From Chitinophagaceae bacterium (lineage in GTDB: Bacteria > Bacteroidota > Bacteroidia > Chitinophagales > Chitinophagaceae): a DNA stretch of 64,000 bases. Below, piece by piece: positions 45,290 through 53,786 of the stretch (position 1 is its first letter; each line of letters begins with the position of its first letter). Below the pieces are notes generated by a model. It was not told where the DNA came from. It saw only the letters and a list, made by a program, of their open reading frames with translations, and made no database searches. The stretch lies in the NCBI GenBank assembly GCA_023957125.1, contig JAMLHL010000009.1, forward strand, positions 92,104 to 156,103, written 5' to 3'. Made by a program: the position numbers and the translations under genes.

Positions 45290-45754
45290 ATGGATATGAA
45301 AAGATTTTTTCGGAACAACGGATTGTCCATTGTTTTCCTGATTCTTTTTATAATATCACTGACGGGTCAGATCCTTACGGGATTTTCCGAATATAATAAG
45401 GAGCGGATAGAAGACGGGCTTACCTCCATCCCGCTTATTCATTATTTATCTTCCGGTCATTTTTTAGAAGCTACCTTTGAGAACTGGGAAAGTGAATTTC
45501 TGCAGATGGCGCTGTTTGTAGTGCTTACCATTTCGCTCCGCCAAAAGGGCTCTTCCGAATCTAAATCAATGGAAGGGATAAATGAAACAGACCGGGAGCC
45601 CAACCCTAATTATTTAGCATATGAATATTACCATTTTCCAGTTTTTTCATTGGTACTTCCCCGCCGACGGCGATCTGTGGAACCACGCGTCGGAGCAGGC
45701 GCAAAGATTGGCCGATCTTGGAATAACGCATATCTGGCTGCCGCCGGCCTATAA
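45290..45754 (+). pseudogene. DUF6766 membrane protein, C-terminally truncated
   Basis: Residues 1-100 match DUF6766: RFFRNNGLSIVFLILFIISLTGQ, FSEYNKERIEDG, YLSSGHFLEATFENWESEFLQM and LTISLRQKGSSESKS. Full-length members are about 210-220 residues with a second similar half. Here the frame passes at about base 45604 into the alpha-amylase gene in another frame, so the last 50 residues are noise. The second half appears to have been lost by a deletion that brought the amylase gene up against the remnant. A second start at 45296 is possible. Confidence 0.65.
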
Positions 45755-47099
45755 GTCTGCAGGCGGAACGGGCGAGCCCGGCTATGCCGTATATGATCTT
45801 TATGATCTGGGAGAATTTGATCAAAAGAATACGGTAAGAACCAAATACGGAACAAAGGATGAATACCTGCAATGTATAAAAGCCATCCACGACAGGAAAA
45901 TGGGCGTGCTGGCGGATATTGTTTTGAACCACAAGCTTGGAGGAGACGAAAAAGAAGACGTGCCGGTGCAGCAGGTGAACAAAGAAAACCGTCTTGAAAA
46001 AATATCAGGTCAGACTTCTTTAAAAGCATATACCCTGTTCACCTTCCCGGGGAGAAATGGAAAATATTCCGATTATATATGGGATTGGCACAGTTTTTCC
46101 GGCGTGAGTAAGGGAGAAGAAATTTATATCATTTTAAACGAGCATACCAACGGTGAATGGGAAAACGTCATGGAGCGCCAGTATGGGAATTTCGATTATT
46201 TAATGGGCTGCGATATCGAATACAGGAACCCGGCAGTGAGGGAAGAACTGAAAAGATGGGGCAAATGGTATATAGAAACTACCGGAGTTGATGGCTTCCG
46301 CCTGGATGCCGTGAAACATATTGCCATAGATTTTTTTCCGGAATGGCTGCCCTTTTTGAAAGCATCTTTCCAGAGGGATCTGCTCTGTATCGGCGAATAC
46401 TGGAAAGCGGATATAAATGCCCTGCTGGGCTATATAGACGCTACCGGGGGGATGATCCAGTTGTTTGACGTGCCCCTTCATTTTAATTTTTATAAAGCAT
46501 CCAAAGCGGGGAAGGGATTTGATTTGCGTACCATCTTCGATGATACACTTGTAAAGGCAAGACCCGAATTGGCAATCACTTTTGTGGACAACCACGATAC
46601 GCAACCGCTTCAATCGCTGGAATCCTGGGTGGAACCCTGGTTTAAACCGCACGCCTATGCGATGATACTTCTGAGAGAACAGGGAATACCCTCTGTTTTT
46701 TATCCTGCATTATATGGCGCCGGCTATTCGGATACCAAAAACGGACAACAGTTCGACATACATATTCCACCCACAGGAGAACTGGAAACACTTATAAGGA
46801 TACGTTCAGCACAGGCCTACGGAGAACAATACGATTACCTCGATGATCCGGGTATCATCGGGTGGACGCGAACGGGGCGCGATGACAAGCCCGGCAGCGG
46901 ATGCGCCGTGCTGCTGACCAACGCCGGGGGCGGAGAAAAATGGATGAATTTGGGGGAAAGAAATGCCGGCAAAATCCTGGTTAATGCATTGGGAGACGCG
47001 AGCCATGAAATTACGCTTAATGAAAAAGGCGACGGGCTTTTTAACGTAGCGCCCGGAAAGGTATCGGTATGGGTATTTAAAAACGAGAATAAAAATTAG
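45621..47099 (+). CDS. Cytoplasmic alpha-amylase (GH13)
   Basis: 492 residues, no signal peptide. All four GH13 boxes are present: DIVLNHKLGGD (about 99-109), GFRLDAVKHI with nucleophile Asp 229, IGEYW with acid/base Glu 259, and FVDNHDTQ with Asp 326. IFQFFHWYFPADGDLWN at the start fits the AmyS-like cytosolic group (GH13_5). It hydrolyses internal alpha-1,4 bonds of glycogen or maltodextrin. The start overlaps the truncated DUF6766 frame, and the next gene begins 2 bases after the stop, so the two are in one operon. Confidence 0.9.
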   Translation: MNITIFQFFHWYFPADGDLWNHASEQAQRLADLGITHIWLPPAYKSAGGTGEPGYAVYDLYDLGEFDQKNTVRTKYGTKDEYLQCIKAIHDRKMGVLADIVLNHKLGGDEKEDVPVQQVNKENRLEKISGQTSLKAYTLFTFPGRNGKYSDYIWDWHSFSGVSKGEEIYIILNEHTNGEWENVMERQYGNFDYLMGCDIEYRNPAVREELKRWGKWYIETTGVDGFRLDAVKHIAIDFFPEWLPFLKASFQRDLLCIGEYWKADINALLGYIDATGGMIQLFDVPLHFNFYKASKAGKGFDLRTIFDDTLVKARPELAITFVDNHDTQPLQSLESWVEPWFKPHAYAMILLREQGIPSVFYPALYGAGYSDTKNGQQFDIHIPPTGELETLIRIRSAQAYGEQYDYLDDPGIIGWTRTGRDDKPGSGCAVLLTNAGGGEKWMNLGERNAGKILVNALGDASHEITLNEKGDGLFNVAPGKVSVWVFKNENKN

Positions 47100-47101
47100 C
47101 T

Positions 47102-48052
47102 ATGGCGGTGATCAGTTATCACGCGTCACACGAACAGTTCTCCCCCCGCCATTTATTGTCCTTGGTATGTATGGCTGAAAGAGCGGGTTTTGACGCCATT
47201 CATGCTTCCGATCATTTTCATCCGTGGAGTAAACGGCAGGGACAAAGCGGGTTTACTTTGAGCTGGATCGGCGCAGCCATGCAGGCTACCCTGCTTCCTT
47301 TTAGCATGGTGTGCACCCCCGGGCAGAGGCTGCACCCCGCGATTGTAGCCCAGGCCGTTGCCACGCTCGCCGAAATGTTTCCCGGGCGATTTGCGCTTGA
47401 ATTGGGTAGCGGGGAAGCCCTCAACGAATCTATCACCGGCGACCCCTGGCCTTCCAAACAACACCGCAATGAACGCCTGAAAGAAAGTTACCACATTATA
47501 AAGCAGTTGCTGAAGGGAAAGGAAGTAACCTTCCGGGGACATATACATGTGGACCATGCTAAACTTTATACCCTGCCGCAACTGCCGCCGCTGCTGCTGT
47601 GCGCGGCGATATCCGAACAAACAACCGCCTGGGTTGCCACTTTTGCTGACGGCTTGCTGACAACGGCCGGCGAGGTGAACGGTATCCGGAAAAAGATGCA
47701 AATCTTCCGCAACAATGGGGGAGAGGGTAAGCCGGTGTATATACAATTCGCTTTTTCCTATGCCGGGACTGAAAAAGAAGCACTGGAAGGGGCTTACGAC
47801 CAATGGCGCTCCAACTTATTATCTACAGATCGTCTCGCAAATCTTTCACGGGTGGAGCAGTTTGATAACGCGGCAAAATCAGTTACTATAGAAGATGTAA
47901 AAAATTCCATTCCCGTATATACGGATATGACCGCATTAAGGGAGCAACTGCATACATATGCCCAATTAGGCGTGGATGAAATCATTCTTCATAATGTAAA
48001 CCGGATGCAGGAGCTCTTTATCGAAGATTATAAAATGAGTCATCGTCCGTAA
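47102..48052 (+). CDS. LLM-class oxidoreductase, TIGR03885-like
   Basis: 316 residues: MAVISYHASHEQFSP, ERAGFDAIHASDHFHPW, FSMVCTPGQRLHPAIVAQAVATL, MFPGRFALELGSGEALNE and LPPLLLCAAIS are motifs of the non-F420 flavin-dependent group of luciferase-like proteins. The substrate is unknown. It begins 2 bases after the alpha-amylase stop codon, which implies co-translation and perhaps a link to stress carbohydrate metabolism. Confidence 0.85.
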   Translation: MAVISYHASHEQFSPRHLLSLVCMAERAGFDAIHASDHFHPWSKRQGQSGFTLSWIGAAMQATLLPFSMVCTPGQRLHPAIVAQAVATLAEMFPGRFALELGSGEALNESITGDPWPSKQHRNERLKESYHIIKQLLKGKEVTFRGHIHVDHAKLYTLPQLPPLLLCAAISEQTTAWVATFADGLLTTAGEVNGIRKKMQIFRNNGGEGKPVYIQFAFSYAGTEKEALEGAYDQWRSNLLSTDRLANLSRVEQFDNAAKSVTIEDVKNSIPVYTDMTALREQLHTYAQLGVDEIILHNVNRMQELFIEDYKMSHRP

Positions 48053-48098
48053 AACAGGCGGACTATAGCAGCCCTGTGTGGGTAGGAGCGTGTTTACA

Positions 48099-48143
48099 CC
48101 GGAATAAGTTCCGGCTTACAGAATGGAATCGGGCCTACGGCCC
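48099..48143. repeat. Two adjacent hairpins in the amylase-lhgO gap
   Basis: CCGGAA at 48099-48104 pairs with TTCCGG at 48109-48114; GGGCC at 48131-48135 pairs with GGCCC at 48139-48143. They sit in a 179-base gap between convergent genes and could end transcription from both sides. TTTACACC just before is shared with 56775-56808. Confidence 0.45.
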
Positions 48144-48231
48144 TGCCTGAGACGACAGCCGCAAAATGCAGCGTCACAGGCTTGATAAATCTTGCAACTT
48201 CTGCGGCAGGTAAAACCTGACAGTTAAAGCT

Positions 48232-49452
48232 TCAGGCAAGCCGGAATTGTTTGCCTGCCATTTCCTGTATGGCGTTTCCGATGGCCAAAGCCGCGGTAGC
48301 CGCAGGGGAAGGAGCGTTCAATACATGGATGGCATTGTCCCTGGCTTCGATTTTAAAATCATCAATCATCCTGCCTTCCTGCGATAAGGCCATGGCGCGT
48401 ACGCCCGCACGACCGGGTACTATATCGGCGGCCGTTAATGAAGGGATCAGTTTCTGCAACCGCTTCAGGAAATAGGATTTTGAAAAAGCACCGCGGTATT
48501 CGTCCAGTCCAAAACGCCAGTGCCTGGCGAAGAACTTCCAGGTGCCGCCATAGGAAAATGCGTCCGCGGTATCTTTTAAACTGAATGCGGTTTTACTATA
48601 TCCTTCCCGTTTGAATACGAAAACGGCATTGGGTCCGCATTCCACGCCGCCATTGATCATCCGGGTAAAATGTACGCCAAGAAAAGGAAATTGCGGATCG
48701 GGCACCGGGTAGATAAGGTTTCTTACTTTTTTTCTGCCCGTTTCACTCAGGTCGTAATAATCCCCCCTGAAACCCACGATAGCCGTATCGGTTCCTGTAC
48801 CTTCCTTTTGGGCAATGCGGTCGCTTTGCAGTCCGGCACAGGCTATCAGATATTTTGCTTCAAAATCCCGTTGATTGGTTTTGATAATAGTTTTTCCGTC
48901 TTCCTTCAGGAAATCCCTGGCTTCGGTATTCAGAAATACTTTGCTGCCTTCATATTGACGTTCCAGCAGTTCGGCGAGCTTTTCGGTAAACCCAACATAA
49001 TCTATAATGCCCGTGCAGCCCACCCAAATACCGGCGATGCCTTCACAATAAGGCTCAATCTCTTTTATTTCTGCGGCGGTGATCAGCCGGGTATCTTCCA
49101 CGCCGTTGGCAATCCCGTTTTGATACACTTTGTTCATGTGGGCGAGCTCCTCTTCCCGGGTAGCCACAATCACCTTACCGCATATATCGTGATGGATATG
49201 GTATTCTTTCGCAAAAGCCACTAACTCTCTTCGTCCGTCCACGCAGTTTCTGGCCTTATAAGAGCCGGGTTTGTAATAGATGCCGGAATGGATCACCCCC
49301 GAGTTTCTGCCGGTTTGATGTGCCGATACCCGGTTTTCTTTTTCCAGTACGGCTATTTTTAAATGAGGATACCGGGTATTGATTTTATAGGCGGTTGCCA
49401 GACCCACGCAACCGCCTCCGATCACTATAATATCGAACGATAACCTGTCCAT
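48232..49452 (-). CDS. lhgO: L-2-hydroxyglutarate oxidase
   Basis: 406 residues with an N-terminal FAD-binding motif IIVIGGGCVGLATAYKI, RNSGVIHSGIYYKPGS, KYLIACAGLQSDR, VGFRGDYYDL, LIYPVPDP with LGVHFTRMINGGVECGPNA, and GRAGVRAMAL near the end; this set is characteristic of LhgO (YgaF). It oxidises L-2-hydroxyglutarate to 2-oxoglutarate and passes electrons to the quinone pool. It is a single gene on the reverse strand, flanked by the convergent LLM gene and a low-complexity gap. Confidence 0.9.
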   Translation of the reverse strand: MDRLSFDIIVIGGGCVGLATAYKINTRYPHLKIAVLEKENRVSAHQTGRNSGVIHSGIYYKPGSYKARNCVDGRRELVAFAKEYHIHHDICGKVIVATREEELAHMNKVYQNGIANGVEDTRLITAAEIKEIEPYCEGIAGIWVGCTGIIDYVGFTEKLAELLERQYEGSKVFLNTEARDFLKEDGKTIIKTNQRDFEAKYLIACAGLQSDRIAQKEGTGTDTAIVGFRGDYYDLSETGRKKVRNLIYPVPDPQFPFLGVHFTRMINGGVECGPNAVFVFKREGYSKTAFSLKDTADAFSYGGTWKFFARHWRFGLDEYRGAFSKSYFLKRLQKLIPSLTAADIVPGRAGVRAMALSQEGRMIDDFKIEARDNAIHVLNAPSPAATAALAIGNAIQEMAGKQFRLA

Positions 49453-49516
49453 CTTTTTGGATTTCTGCTTTTCAGGCGCAAGTTACCGGAGATCAAGCGG
49501 GTGACAAAAAAATGAT

Positions 49517-49573
49517 AAGATTTAAGATTTGAAATTTAAGATTTGAGATTTGATTTGAGATTTGATTTGAGAT
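49517..49573. repeat. ATTTGAGATTTG-type simple repeat
   Basis: The 57 bases are built of alternating GATTTGA and GATTTAA units with a 14-base period (GATTTGATTTGAGA). It lies between lhgO and the convergent end of the GH95-like gene and encodes nothing. Similar A/T-G repeats are frequent between Bacteroidota genes. Confidence 0.6.
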
Positions 49574-49618
49574 AGTGTTTGCCATTTGTTTCCCGGATTC
49601 CTTATTCAATTCAATTAT

Positions 49619-51910
49619 TTATAAGTCCTCCTCTAAAAAAATACTTCCTCCGGGTTTGCAGTTCAGTTCCATAAAACCGTGCCCGGCTTTACCAACTGTA
49701 ATCCCGTTGGCTGATGCAACTTTCCATTTTTGGAATGGAAGTTTCAGCTTTGCAGTACCTCCTTTTTCCGACACAATTTTAATTTCAGTAACCCTGCCGT
49801 TTTTCTTAACGGCATCTACCAGGAAAGCACCTTCTGCACGCAGTTGTTTAAACGCAATATTCTGCCATGCTGCCGGCACAGCGGGCATTATTTCAATGAA
49901 CCCGGCGTAGCTTTGCAACAGCATTTCCTGCAGTCCCGCCGCAAAAGCAAAATTTCCTTCCAGCGTAAAGGGGCGATAGGTGAATTTGGAATAGCCCGAT
50001 TTGGTTTGGTCACCGTTGGCATGGAAACTGTTAGGCAGACAAAAAGCCTTAGCGAAGATCTGCAACGCCCTTGCCGCTCCCTCCCCGTCTTTAGCTCTTG
50101 CCTTCAGGTTACCCAGCCAGGAGTAGGAATATCCGCACCAGTAATCGGGACCAATTTTATCCAAAAGCGCGATAGAGTTTTTTATAATGGCTTTCGATCT
50201 TTCTCCGTCTTCCCATTTAATCAGGCTCAGAGGATGGATTGCCATCAAATGTGAAAAATGACGATGCGACTGGTTGTAAGGCAGGTTAGGTGCAAACATC
50301 AATTCGCTCCCGCCTGTGATGGAATAGTCTTCAAATTCGGTCAGCAGGTTTTTCCAGTGTGCGGCTTCACCGGTTAGCTCCAGGGCATTGGCCATTTCCG
50401 CTGCAGCAGAAAAACTGAATTTCATCAACGCCAGATCATAATTGGTGTTTTGGAAAAACCAGGCATCTATGCGGTTGTCATTAATTTCAGGACTGGAGCT
50501 GAGCGGCAGTCTTCGGTATCCTTTTTCGTTTTTGACAGTGATATTTTCCAGAAATTGACAGGTGGCTTTCAGCCAGGGATATGCACGCTCCCGGAGGAAG
50601 ACTTTGTCCATACTGTATTTCCATTGCAGATAATAATGCTGTGCGAGCCATGAAGATACGGTAGGTGAAAGGGAATACTGGGTCCAGCCGCCCATTTCGG
50701 TCCCATCCAGAGTAGTTACGCCCGGTACGGCCAGTCCTTCGCGGTTGAAAAATAATTTCGTGTAGCGTTCGTAGTTAGGTTTGTTTTCGTCCAGGTGATC
50801 CAGGTAGCCCAACGCTTCTTCCAGGTGATTGCCGCTATAGGCCGGCCAATAACTGAGCTGGGTATTCAGGTCGTGGTGAAAATCACCTTTCCAGGGCGGT
50901 ATCCGGCCATTGTCTGCCGTCCATACCGCCTGCAGGGAGATGGGAGGCGCGCCCCGCCGGGCTGCGGCGCCAAACTTATATTGTTCGAGATACCATTGCT
51001 TTTCAAGAAGATCGTCTGGTACCCGGATAGCAGACCGGCTCCAGAACCGATTCCACCAGGCAAGGTGAGATTGGACGTTCTTATCCCAGCCGTCGCTAAA
51101 CGCTTTCCTCACTATTGTATTGGCAGTCGGATTTATTTTTTTTCCGGGATATTGCGAGGAAATACTCCATACACCTTCCACAACGGAAGCGTTTATTTTT
51201 TTCCATTGCACATTAATTTCATAGAAGAAGCCGCCCCATCCCTGTTGGTGATAAGTAATACTGTTGCCCTGTTGTTGAACGGTTCCCTGCCGGTATCCCA
51301 GTCGGGCCAGGTCGTCACCCACCAGGGAGTTTACTTCGCCCTCCGTTTTGATATCCTTCTGGTAGGGAGGCGCAACCAATCGCGGCATGAGGCTGTCCGG
51401 GGCGTTCTCAAAACGAAACCATCCGACAGGCCGGGTGGCATGTACAAAGGTCTGCAAAACCATTCCATTCTCCCACTGTATTTCACAGGTTGCCCGGGCG
51501 AGCGCCAATCGCACCGACTTTACCGTTGCATCCGTTGGTATGTTAAATTCCAGCGCTCCTGCCGGGATCTTTGAAGGAGCAGGTTCCTTGTCGTAGGGAT
51601 CATCAAAATATTCCTGGACAGGTTTATAATCGTTTTTCTTCACCTGTTCTTCTATCCATTGGTAGCTGAATTCTTTTCTATGCAGTCCTTTTAAGGGCCG
51701 CATATCCCAGATATCTGACCGGTCTAATGAAAAGCGAAGATGGTCGTCTTTCTGCCAAACCAATGCACCCACTGTGCCATTACCCAGGGGAATAGCTTCA
51801 TCCCATACGACGGCGGGTTGGTTAAAAATAAGGTCGTGTTTTGGCGCAGGCTGCGCCGCAATCAATGACGGGAACAGCAGGCAGCCGATGAAAAAATACT
51901 TTTGAACCAT
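49619..51910 (-). CDS. GH95-family-like glycosidase (alpha-L-fucosidase/galactosidase type)
   Basis: 763 residues, signal peptide ending IAAQP. The N-terminal sandwich starts VVWDEAIPLGNGTVGALVW and FSLDRSDIWD, typical of GH95. The barrel carries FHHDLNTQLSYWPAYSGNHLEEA, the region that holds the paired catalytic Asn in the NxNTEMNYWP motif of fucosidases; the first Asn is Asp here. SHLMAIHPL and YSWLGNLKARAKDG follow, and the C-terminal sandwich ends in FLVDAVKKNGRVTEIKIVSE. The enzyme probably removes a terminal L-fucose or L-galactose, but the changed residue leaves specificity open. It is 52 bases from a sulfatase gene, suggesting a sulfated glycan. Confidence 0.75.
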   Translation of the reverse strand: MVQKYFFIGCLLFPSLIAAQPAPKHDLIFNQPAVVWDEAIPLGNGTVGALVWQKDDHLRFSLDRSDIWDMRPLKGLHRKEFSYQWIEEQVKKNDYKPVQEYFDDPYDKEPAPSKIPAGALEFNIPTDATVKSVRLALARATCEIQWENGMVLQTFVHATRPVGWFRFENAPDSLMPRLVAPPYQKDIKTEGEVNSLVGDDLARLGYRQGTVQQQGNSITYHQQGWGGFFYEINVQWKKINASVVEGVWSISSQYPGKKINPTANTIVRKAFSDGWDKNVQSHLAWWNRFWSRSAIRVPDDLLEKQWYLEQYKFGAAARRGAPPISLQAVWTADNGRIPPWKGDFHHDLNTQLSYWPAYSGNHLEEALGYLDHLDENKPNYERYTKLFFNREGLAVPGVTTLDGTEMGGWTQYSLSPTVSSWLAQHYYLQWKYSMDKVFLRERAYPWLKATCQFLENITVKNEKGYRRLPLSSSPEINDNRIDAWFFQNTNYDLALMKFSFSAAAEMANALELTGEAAHWKNLLTEFEDYSITGGSELMFAPNLPYNQSHRHFSHLMAIHPLSLIKWEDGERSKAIIKNSIALLDKIGPDYWCGYSYSWLGNLKARAKDGEGAARALQIFAKAFCLPNSFHANGDQTKSGYSKFTYRPFTLEGNFAFAAGLQEMLLQSYAGFIEIMPAVPAAWQNIAFKQLRAEGAFLVDAVKKNGRVTEIKIVSEKGGTAKLKLPFQKWKVASANGITVGKAGHGFMELNCKPGGSIFLEEDL

Positions 51911-51962
51911 ACCCGAATATATGGATTTTTAGAACAGACCGGCTGTCGTTGGACGAAATTGC

Positions 51963-53600
51963 TTAATTCCCTGTTTTATCATTAAAGATATACCGGGGCA
52001 ACGGCTTTGTATTATTATACTTGATAAACCACCGGTCGTTTTCATCGGAGTCCCGGTATTTTGCACGCAGTTCACCGAGCTTCTTATGCATTTCCTTCTT
52101 CACTTTTGCATACGCCGGATCATCATATACATTACGCATCTCCTGCGGATCTTTTTCCAGATCGTATAATTCCCATTCATCTGTATCATAGTAAAAATGG
52201 ATCAGCTTATACCGGTCTGTCCTGATCCCGTAATGGCGTTTCACCTGGTGAATGGCGGGGTAGGCGTAATAGCTGTAATAAACGGCATCCCTCCAGTCCT
52301 TCCTCTGTTCGTTTAACAGCCCTCTGAAAGATTCCCCCTGCATACTCTCCGGAACTTCCACGCCCGCATAATCCAGAAGGGTAGGGGCGAAATCCAGGTT
52401 CTGCACCAACTGATCCAGTTTTTGTCCGGGTTTTATTTCTTTGGGATACCTGATGACCAGGGGGGTCCGGAACGATTCTTCATACATAAACCGCTTATCA
52501 AACCAGCCGTGCTCCCCCATATAAAATCCCTGGTCTGAAGTGTAAATCACGATCGTGTTTTCTTCAAGACCATTTTCTTTAAGGAAGTCCAGTAATCTGC
52601 CTACGCCTTCATCTACGGCGGCTATGGTACCCAGGTAGTCCTGCAGGTAACGCTCATATCGCCATGTCATCAGCTCGCGTTGCGACATCCCGGGGAAATC
52701 GTGCTTAAACTTAGCCATGACCGGGTTATAAACCGAGTCCCAGGTCTTTCGCTGTTCAAACGACATCCGGCCTAAATTTTTATCATAAGCGCTTCTGCCC
52801 CAGCCCGAAGTTTCTTTCAGCCCCAGTTCATCCATTATTTTTGGAGACACCTTGTTGTCGCCCGCCCAGTGCATATACTTATAGATATTCATTTCGGCTT
52901 CTCGGGCGGCGGTTCCTCTGCCTTCATAATTATCAAAAAGAGTGGCAGGTGTTTTGAACTGTTTTTGGGTATAGTCCCCTATGTATCTTAACGCAGGCAG
53001 CCACTCCCGGTGAGGTGCTTTTTGATGATACAATACACAAAATGGTTTGGTTTGGTCTCTCTTGCTGATCCAGTCAAGGGTCATATCGGTAGTCAGGTCC
53101 GTTACGTAGCCATTCAGCCTGACGGTATCGCCGTTGATGATAAAATCGGGATTATAATACTCTCCCTGGCCGGGCAGCACTGCCGTATAATCGAAGCCCT
53201 GGGGACGTCCGGCCAGGTGTACCTTGCCAATGACAGCGGTTTGGTATCCGTGACCGTGTAAATCTTTGGCGAAATTATCCTGGTTCCAGTCGAAAGTTGA
53301 ATAAGCGATATCCACTTTCCCGTTGATATGGCTCATTTTTCCGGTGAGGATGACCGCCCGGCTTGGAGCGCACAAAGAATTGGTAACAGTGGCTCTCGTA
53401 AATAATGCGCCTTCATTAGCAAGCCGGTCAATATTGGGCGTGGAATTGAACCCGAAGCCGTAAGCGCTTACCGCCTGGTAGGCATGGTCGTCGCTCATGA
53501 TAAAAACAATATTGGGACGATTGGAATTACTGTTTTGACTGAATCCGCAGAAGGGGAGAACAGCTAAAAACAAAAGTTTGATAAAATGTTGTCTGGTCAT
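51963..53600 (-). CDS. Secreted S1-type sulfatase
   Basis: ATG 53598-53600 is used. Signal peptide ends CGFSQ. RPNIVFIMSDDHAY supplies metal-binding Asp pair, and SLCAPSRAVILTGK holds the Cys-x-Pro-Ser-Arg sulfatase signature (Cys 77, to be converted to formylglycine). YTSDQGFYMGEHGWFDKRF is the distal metal site. Cleaves sulfate esters on a glycan; substrate unknown. It lies downstream of the second sulfatase and upstream of the GH95-like gene on the same strand, giving a three-gene module for a sulfated, probably fucose- or galactose-containing polysaccharide. Confidence 0.9.
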   Translation of the reverse strand: MTRQHFIKLLFLAVLPFCGFSQNSNSNRPNIVFIMSDDHAYQAVSAYGFGFNSTPNIDRLANEGALFTRATVTNSLCAPSRAVILTGKMSHINGKVDIAYSTFDWNQDNFAKDLHGHGYQTAVIGKVHLAGRPQGFDYTAVLPGQGEYYNPDFIINGDTVRLNGYVTDLTTDMTLDWISKRDQTKPFCVLYHQKAPHREWLPALRYIGDYTQKQFKTPATLFDNYEGRGTAAREAEMNIYKYMHWAGDNKVSPKIMDELGLKETSGWGRSAYDKNLGRMSFEQRKTWDSVYNPVMAKFKHDFPGMSQRELMTWRYERYLQDYLGTIAAVDEGVGRLLDFLKENGLEENTIVIYTSDQGFYMGEHGWFDKRFMYEESFRTPLVIRYPKEIKPGQKLDQLVQNLDFAPTLLDYAGVEVPESMQGESFRGLLNEQRKDWRDAVYYSYYAYPAIHQVKRHYGIRTDRYKLIHFYYDTDEWELYDLEKDPQEMRNVYDDPAYAKVKKEMHKKLGELRAKYRDSDENDRWFIKYNNTKPLPRYIFNDKTGN

Positions 53601-53707
53601 GAATGGTTCGTATAGATGTACTAAAATCTCTTCTCTTTCCAAAAGTAAATTTTCACCCGGTTATTTCAAAACGTCGAAGGAACGGCATACGTTTTTCGGT
53701 TTATACA

Positions 53708-53786
53708 TAGCCCGACACGGTACACCTGATCTCAAGAGGGAAGCGGCTGAAGAATGTAATACATTCATAGTGCATTATCCGGGCTA
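53708..53786. repeat. Nested palindrome between the two sulfatase genes
   Basis: Outer arms TAGCCCG at 53708-53714 and CGGGCTA at 53780-53786 enclose GAATGTA and TACATTC (53752-53766) around a single base. The right outer arm overlaps the sulfatase stop codon at 53784-53786. It may act as transcript-end structure or operator for the downstream sulfatase gene. Confidence 0.35.

Noticed and set aside
47153..47803. 216-residue reverse frame inside the LLM oxidoreductase gene
   Set aside because: Antisense of a well-supported gene.
49517..49573. Short tandem-like repeat that could be mistaken for a CRISPR array
   Set aside because: Units are 7 to 14 bases, with no unique spacers and no cas genes in the window.
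50795..51574. 259-residue forward frame inside the GH95-like gene
   Set aside because: Antisense of a well-supported gene, no family match.
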